NCBI GenBank assembly: GCA_023416335.1
Contig: JAEZHY010000014.1
Span: 1 to 27,547 of the forward strand
Length of the DNA stretch: 27,547 nt
Origin: Pseudomonadota bacterium
Lineage (GTDB): Bacteria > Desulfobacterota > Syntrophobacteria > Syntrophobacterales > Syntrophobacteraceae
Reading direction: 5' to 3'
In this document: positions 23,023 to 27,547 of the stretch, one piece after another
How positions within the stretch are numbered: position 1 is the stretch's first letter
Layout of the letters: each line of letters opens with the position of its first letter
Notes under the pieces: generated by a model
What the model saw: the letters and a program-made list of their open reading frames with translations, nothing else
The model's database searches: none
Told to the model about the DNA's origin: nothing
Made by a program: the position numbers and the translations under genes

Positions 23023-25854
23023 ATGCATGGGTTGATTTGCATATTGCGGAAAAGTTCATGCCCTGCGCTTTTCGCGGCCCTCCTGCTAATCGGGCTTGTG
23101 TGCGTGCACCATCGGGATGCCCGGGGCAATTGCGGATCCCAGACGGAAGCCGCGGACGCGCATTTCGCGCTGGCGCAGGAGCATCAAAAGGCGGGTCGAT
23201 TCAGGGAAGCACTGGAGTCGTTTTCTAAGGCGCTGTCGACCGACATTTACTGCCGGCCCCGCAATGCCCACCTGGACCTGATCGGCCTGGCCGCGGCGTA
23301 TCAGTCAATCGGGGACTACGCCTCTTCACTGGAGAGCTGTCAAAAGGACCTCGCCCTCTCATTCGAGCTGTTCGGGCCGGACAGCCCTGATACCGCAGTA
23401 TCTTACAACAACCTGGGAAAAATCCGCCAGGTGATGGGCCAAAACCGGGAAGCGCTCGCCGATCTGGAAAAAGCCCGGGATATTTTCATTCGCACCAGTG
23501 GACCCGATCAGCCGGACACTGCAGTTGCGTACAATAACGTCGGTGCAGTCTACGAAGTGCTGGGCGATTATCGAAAAGCCATCGAGCAATACGAGAAATC
23601 CCTGGAAATCAGGCTGAAAGTATTCGGGTCCGACCACCCGGCAACCGCAACGGCATTCAACAACCTCGGCGGGATCTACAAGACCCTTGGCCAGTACGAA
23701 AAGTCTCTTGAAGACCTCCAAAAGGCTTTGTCCGTTTACCTGAAAGCATATGGCCCGGAGCATCCCGCAACGGCCACGATCCACAACAACATAGCCTCCG
23801 TCTATAAGGCCCTCGAACGGTTTCCCGAAGCACTCGAAAACTACCGCGCGGCCCTGGAAACAGAGATCAGGGCCTACGGTCCGGATCACCCGGAAACTGC
23901 CGTTACGTACAACAATATCGCCTCGACATATGAATGCATGGAAGATTTCGCCGGAGCGCAGCAGAATTTCGAACGGGCACTGGCGATCTTCCTTAAGGCG
24001 TTCGGCCCCAACCATCCGGCCACGGCCAAAGCGTATAACAATATCGGCTCGGTATACCAGTCCGTGGGTCAGTATTCCTCCGCGTTCCAAAACTATAATA
24101 AAGCAATGCCTGCCGCGCTTCAGTCGGGAGACGCCCAGCTCAAGTGGAACGCGCTTGCGGGAATGAGTTCGGCCCTGTCCGGACTCGGGCACCCGAATGC
24201 TGCGATTATTTTCGGGAAGCAGGCAGTCAATGCCATCCAGGCATCACGCATATCCATGGCCGATCTGGACAAGTCTCTCCGAAAAAACTTCATGAAGGAT
24301 AAGGAAAGCGTCTACAGGCGGCTTGCCTCACTTCTGACGGATGCGGGTCGAATCCCTGAGGCCCAGCAGGTTCTGGATCTCCTGAAGGAGGAAGAGTATT
24401 TCGAATTTGTGCGGGGAATCGATGCGGGACAACGGGCAGACGGTATTTCCTACTCCGAAGCCGAGCAGCCCTGGGCCGGGAAGTTTGCCGAGTTGAGCGA
24501 CCATATCGCGAAAAGAGGGGCCGAGTTCGCCGAAATACGTAGGAAGGCAAAGAACGGCGAGATTACCGAGGAGGACAGGCAAAAGGAACGGGAAATCCTT
24601 TCCGATCTCGAAGTTGCGAGCCGCTCGTTCGAGGCCTTCCTCGATAAAGTGTCCTCGGAGTTCGAAAAGACCTCCGGTGAAAAGGCGGCGGAACTGACGG
24701 AAAAGGGCCTGCGCGACCTGAAGGCACTCCAGTCCACATTGAGATTTCTCGGACCAGGGACCGTGGTGGTCTATTACCTGGTCACCAACACGAAGCTGAT
24801 AATAATCCTGACCACCTCGGAAACCCAGCTCGCAAGAGAGGTGGAGGTTACGAACCCGGAACTCAACCGCATGATCTCGGAACTCAGGACAGACCTCACA
24901 TGCCCCATGAAAGATCCGAGACCGGCCTCAAAGAAACTGTATGAGAGTGTCCTCGCCCCGATATCGCACGACCTCGAACAGGCGGGAGCCAAGACTCTCA
25001 TGCTCTCCCTGGACGGAGCACTCAGATACGTCCCCTTCTCATGCCTGTACGACGGGGAGAAATACCTGATCGAGCGGTATACGCCGGTTGTTTTCACCCC
25101 GGCCGGCAGGGATAAGTTGCGATCACCATCGACTCCATCCTGGAGCGTGGCGGGGTTCGGGGTCTCGGAAAAGGTGAGCGAAAACTTCAGTGCTCTCCCG
25201 ACGGTCCGTTTTGAACTGAACAGCATAGTTCAAAAGGAAGGCAATAAGGGGACCCTGCCCGGAATATTGAAACTGGACAGCGAGTTCACCGCCAATTCCT
25301 TTCGAGACGCCCTGCTCCATGAGTATCCCGTCGTCCACAACGCCAGCCATTTTGTTTTCAGCCCGACCGACACGGAGTCGTTTCTGCTGCTGGGAGATGG
25401 GTCCCGGCTGACCCTGGACCAGGTAAAGCACCAGGGTTTCCGTTTCGATGAAGTGGACCTGCTGACCCTTTCCGCATGCGAAACCGCATTGAGCTTCCAG
25501 GACGCAAATGGACGTGAAGTCGAGGGCTTCGGCATCCTGGCTCAAAGGAGCGGGGCCAAAGGCGTCGTCGCGACTTTATGGTCGGTCGCCGACAGAAGCA
25601 CGGGTCTTCTCATGAAGAGAATGTATGAAGTGCGCGCGGGCAACCCCGCACCCAATAAGGCCGAATGCCTGCGCCAGGCACAGCTGGAGATGCTCAGAGG
25701 AGAAGGAGAATCCCCGCCCCCTTCCGAAGCACGCGGAGCTCGTGATAACGACTGCGCCGGGAGGCGAAGCCCGCCATTCGAGACAAACCAGTCCGCACCC
25801 TATGCCCATCCCTTCTACTGGGCGCCATTTATTCTGATGGGGAATTTTCTTTAG
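23023..25854 (+). CDS. Exported TPR-CHAT cysteine protease
   Basis: This 943-residue protein starts with a basic segment and a hydrophobic stretch (CPALFAALLLIGLVCV), so it is exported or membrane-anchored. About eight tetratricopeptide repeats follow (residues 42-380); six are 42-residue kinesin-light-chain-type units ending in FGPDHPATA-like linkers. A charged coiled region (about 430-585) leads to a CHAT domain (about 590-943). The caspase-type dyad is intact: H776 (HNASHF) and C819 (TLSACETA), with the closing FYWAPFILMGNF of the family. ATG 23023 is preferred, with GGGGG upstream, over GTG 23005. It lies 57 bases after the anti-sigma gene, third in the sigma operon. CHAT proteases are usually activated through their TPRs; here the target may be the anti-sigma tail. 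Confidence 0.92.
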   Translation: MHGLICILRKSSCPALFAALLLIGLVCVHHRDARGNCGSQTEAADAHFALAQEHQKAGRFREALESFSKALSTDIYCRPRNAHLDLIGLAAAYQSIGDYASSLESCQKDLALSFELFGPDSPDTAVSYNNLGKIRQVMGQNREALADLEKARDIFIRTSGPDQPDTAVAYNNVGAVYEVLGDYRKAIEQYEKSLEIRLKVFGSDHPATATAFNNLGGIYKTLGQYEKSLEDLQKALSVYLKAYGPEHPATATIHNNIASVYKALERFPEALENYRAALETEIRAYGPDHPETAVTYNNIASTYECMEDFAGAQQNFERALAIFLKAFGPNHPATAKAYNNIGSVYQSVGQYSSAFQNYNKAMPAALQSGDAQLKWNALAGMSSALSGLGHPNAAIIFGKQAVNAIQASRISMADLDKSLRKNFMKDKESVYRRLASLLTDAGRIPEAQQVLDLLKEEEYFEFVRGIDAGQRADGISYSEAEQPWAGKFAELSDHIAKRGAEFAEIRRKAKNGEITEEDRQKEREILSDLEVASRSFEAFLDKVSSEFEKTSGEKAAELTEKGLRDLKALQSTLRFLGPGTVVVYYLVTNTKLIIILTTSETQLAREVEVTNPELNRMISELRTDLTCPMKDPRPASKKLYESVLAPISHDLEQAGAKTLMLSLDGALRYVPFSCLYDGEKYLIERYTPVVFTPAGRDKLRSPSTPSWSVAGFGVSEKVSENFSALPTVRFELNSIVQKEGNKGTLPGILKLDSEFTANSFRDALLHEYPVVHNASHFVFSPTDTESFLLLGDGSRLTLDQVKHQGFRFDEVDLLTLSACETALSFQDANGREVEGFGILAQRSGAKGVVATLWSVADRSTGLLMKRMYEVRAGNPAPNKAECLRQAQLEMLRGEGESPPPSEARGARDNDCAGRRSPPFETNQSAPYAHPFYWAPFILMGNFL

Positions 25855-25995
25855 GGAGTACAGGAAGGATTGGATCTATTGCCCGGCTGATTCAATGGAA
25901 CAGAGAGCATCGAAGGAACGAGTTGGGTAGAAGGGTGGGGGAGCGAAGCGCGGTCCGGTTTTTGGGTACCCACCGTCCGGCCATCCCGATGACCC

Positions 25996-26163
25996 CTACT
26001 GTCCAGTTTGATAGAAAGCCAGACCCAGTTTGAAAGCTTCGACATTCTTCAGCACCTGTCGAAGCCGTGCTTTTACGGTTTCCGCCAGCTACTCGGGAGG
26101 GGAAATTCAACCTGCCTTGAAGGGGGCCAGTCCGACAACTCCCGGCACTTCACGGCTTTTCAT
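25996..26163 (-). pseudogene. Interrupted small ORF with strong ribosome site
   Basis: On the minus strand AAAAAGGAGG lies 7 bases before ATG 26163. The frame reads MKSREVPGVVGLAPFKAG, then TGA (26109-26107), ISPPE, TAG (26091-26089), then LAETVKARLRQVLKNVEAF, KLGLAFYQTGQ and a final TAG (25998-25996). The last 30 codons look coding (amphipathic helix), and all three parts share one frame. The simplest reading is a decayed gene. Readthrough of TGA or TAG is possible in principle but has no support here, as no SECIS-like hairpin was identified. Family unknown. Confidence 0.4.
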
Positions 26164-26236
26164 TTGGACGCCTCCTTTTTGAGTGTCCATTGTGCTAATC
26201 TAGCAGAACGGTCTAAAGAGACTATAAGATCTTCAT

Positions 26237-26252
26237 CAACTTTCGAAAGTTG
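26237..26252. promoter_or_regulatory. 16-bp perfect palindrome, possible operator
   Basis: CAACTTTCGAAAGTTG is a perfect 16-base palindrome 44 bases before the CoA-transferase ATG, close to where a promoter would be. A shorter imperfect dyad GTAA-N5-TTAC follows (26270s). TetR- or IclR-type repressors of acyl-CoA genes use such sites, but no regulator gene is next to it. Confidence 0.45.
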
Positions 26253-26295
26253 TAATCCCCTCGGGTTAAGTAACTTGATTACGTAAGGAAAAAGA

Positions 26296-27513
26296 ATGCA
26301 GGGCTGCCTCTCCGATATACGCGTGCTGGAACTGGGACAAGTACTGGCGGGGCCCTATGCCGCAATGATACTGGGCGACATGGGGGCCGAAGTCATCAAG
26401 GTGGAGTCTCCAAACGGCGGCGACAGCGCCCGGCGCACTCCACCCCATTTCTATAAGGGCGAGAGCATCTATTTCATGTCCCTCAACAGGAACAAACGGA
26501 GCGTCGTTATCGACCTCACCTCGCAACAGGGGCGAGAGGTCTTTTATGACCTCGTGAAGAAATCGGATGTCGTGATAGACAATTTGCGGCACGGCGTCCT
26601 GGAACAACTCGAGATCGACCATCCGGTTCTTCTGAAACACAATCCCCGTATAATTTCCTGTTCCATCAACGGTTATGGTTCAGATTCGCCCGACCGTTTC
26701 AAACCTTCTTTCGACCTGATGGTCCAGGCGAAGGGAGGCGGAATGAGTCTCACCGGCACACCCGACGGACCGCCTCTCAGGATGGGTGTTTCCATATCCG
26801 ACCATGTGGCGGGCATATATGCCGTTACCGGAATCCTGGCGGCCCTCCACGAGACCGCCCGAACCGGAAAGGGACGAAGGATCGAGGTCCCGCTATTCAG
26901 CACGATGCTTTCCCTGCTCAGCTACGAAGCTGCCCTGCATCTCCATTCCGGCGAAGTCCCCGGCCCGGTGGGGTCGGGACACAGGTCCCTGATACCCTAT
27001 AACGCGGTAAAAACCAGGGACGGCTACATTGTGATCGATGCGCACCTGCCGAAGTTCTGGAGCGCCCTTTGCGACGCACTCCGGATCGAGGGAATCGAAA
27101 AGGACCCCAGGTTCCACACCCTCGCCGCCCGCAACGGCAACCGGGATGAACTGCTGAAGATTTTGGACGGAATCTTCCCGTCAAAGACAAGTCGGGAATG
27201 GCTCGAGATACTAGAGGAAAAGGGCGTCCCCTGCGCTCCTATAAACGATCTGAAAGCAGCGCTCGAAGATGAAACCACCAAGGCGCTGAAGATGGTCGTC
27301 GATATCGAACACAAAGGGGTCGGCCTGACGTTCCGGGCCGTCGGAAATCCCGTCAGAATGCCGGATGCGGAAGAAACGCAATACTCCTCTCCACCTCTCC
27401 TGGGTGAACACACCGAGGAAGTCCTGAGAGAAGTTGCGGGATACAGTGATGACAGGATCGAGGCACTGCTCCGGGATGGAGTGGTCGCGAAGCGGGTGAG
27501 CAGTGAGCAGTGA
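26296..27513 (+). CDS. Family III CoA-transferase (CaiB/BaiF type)
   Basis: This 405-residue protein is full length for family III CoA-transferases, which move CoA between acyl-CoA and a carboxylic acid through an aspartyl-CoA anhydride. Visible landmarks: RVLELGQVLAGPYAAMILGDMGAEVIKVE at the N-terminus, NRNKRSVVIDL, FDLMVQAKGGGMSLTG, and the catalytic Asp in GVSISDHVAGIYAVTGILAAL (Asp169 in formyl-CoA transferase). The C-terminal part has GVPCAPINDLKAALED and SPPLLGEHTEEVLRE. AAGGA 10 bases before ATG 26296 gives a normal start. The last codons and the stop lie in a 7-base tandem repeat (27496-27530). The substrate cannot be told; a role in fatty or aromatic acid degradation is inferred. Confidence 0.93.
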   Translation: MQGCLSDIRVLELGQVLAGPYAAMILGDMGAEVIKVESPNGGDSARRTPPHFYKGESIYFMSLNRNKRSVVIDLTSQQGREVFYDLVKKSDVVIDNLRHGVLEQLEIDHPVLLKHNPRIISCSINGYGSDSPDRFKPSFDLMVQAKGGGMSLTGTPDGPPLRMGVSISDHVAGIYAVTGILAALHETARTGKGRRIEVPLFSTMLSLLSYEAALHLHSGEVPGPVGSGHRSLIPYNAVKTRDGYIVIDAHLPKFWSALCDALRIEGIEKDPRFHTLAARNGNRDELLKILDGIFPSKTSREWLEILEEKGVPCAPINDLKAALEDETTKALKMVVDIEHKGVGLTFRAVGNPVRMPDAEETQYSSPPLLGEHTEEVLREVAGYSDDRIEALLRDGVVAKRVSSEQ

Positions 27514-27530
27514 GCAGTGAGCAGTCAGCA
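27496..27530 (+). repeat. Heptanucleotide tandem repeat over the stop codon
   Basis: Four exact GTGAGCA units (27496-27523) plus one GTCAGCA variant (27524-27530). The CoA-transferase stop (27511-27513) is inside the tract. A unit of 7 bases shifts frame with each gain or loss, so the C-terminal end could vary between strains. Confidence 0.85.
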
Positions 27531-27547
27531 GACTGCAGACAGAAGGG

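Larger units (their letters stand above)
25855..26295. other. Intergenic region with broken small ORF and palindrome
   Basis: These 441 bases hold a diverged 'ggtgggggagcgaagcgc...gggtacccacc' stretch (about 25934-25974), an interrupted minus-strand small ORF (25996-26163) and a 16-base perfect palindrome (26237-26252) before the CoA-transferase. No terminator with a U-tract is seen after the CHAT gene. Confidence 0.5.

Overview
The window looks like chromosomal DNA of a Gram-negative, anaerobe-type bacterium, most like a Desulfobacterota (delta-proteobacterial, Syntrophobacter-like) lineage. This rests on the mix of acyl-CoA genes, a MASE3/PAS kinase, an ECF sigma/zinc anti-sigma pair, many exported proteins with Shine-Dalgarno starts, and GC-rich codon use with intergenic regions full of 'cacgaaa'-type repeats. 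The assignment is an inference; no rRNA or other taxonomic marker is present. I found no tRNA, rRNA, CRISPR array, transposase or prophage gene.

Layout. 1-407: 3' end of an acyl-CoA dehydrogenase. 408-1494: repeat-rich, gene-free. 1495-3955 (+): an exported SxxK serine hydrolase followed by an exported C45-type Ntn-hydrolase. 4039-5905 (-): an orphan caspase-fold (clan CD) peptidase candidate and a secreted Gly/Tyr/His-rich protein. 5906-7621: repeats and one small ORF. 7622-11287 (+): a 1221-residue MASE3-PAS-PAS-PAS-PAS-GAF histidine kinase without a neighbouring response regulator. 11288-13570: more repeats around three small envelope genes (-). 13571-16539 (-): a two-gene carbohydrate unit, GH15 glucoamylase/trehalase-like enzyme plus a glucose 1-dehydrogenase-type MDR enzyme, preceded by the decayed 3' end of a flavin disulfide oxidoreductase. 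17216-19153 (+): a DUF1269-type membrane protein and a D-2-hydroxyacid dehydrogenase. 19215-21000 (-): an exported Cys-containing protein and a TrpF-like TIM barrel lacking the catalytic Cys. 21327-25854 (+): ECF sigma factor, membrane zinc anti-sigma factor and an exported TPR-CHAT protease, led by a near-perfect sigma-E-type promoter. 25855-26295: a broken small ORF and a palindromic operator candidate. 26296-27513 (+): a family III CoA-transferase.

Most interesting system: the sigma / anti-sigma / TPR-CHAT operon. The anti-sigma factor has a zinc N-terminus, one membrane segment and a long extracytoplasmic tail. The TPR-CHAT protein carries an N-terminal export signal and an intact His/Cys dyad, so it should sit on the same side as that tail. 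A simple hypothesis is that TPR-sensed activation of the CHAT protease cuts the anti-sigma tail and frees the sigma factor, which then activates its own promoter. This echoes, without the CRISPR part, the protease/inhibitor/sigma logic of type III-E Craspase loci.

The second theme is repeats. One family of several hundred bases recurs at about 977-1265, 6085-6440, 11845-11950 and 13376-13555. Its 170-base palindromic core is absent from one copy, with the junction at TTTCGTG repeats. An unrelated direct repeat of about 240 bases occurs at 11599 and 17761.
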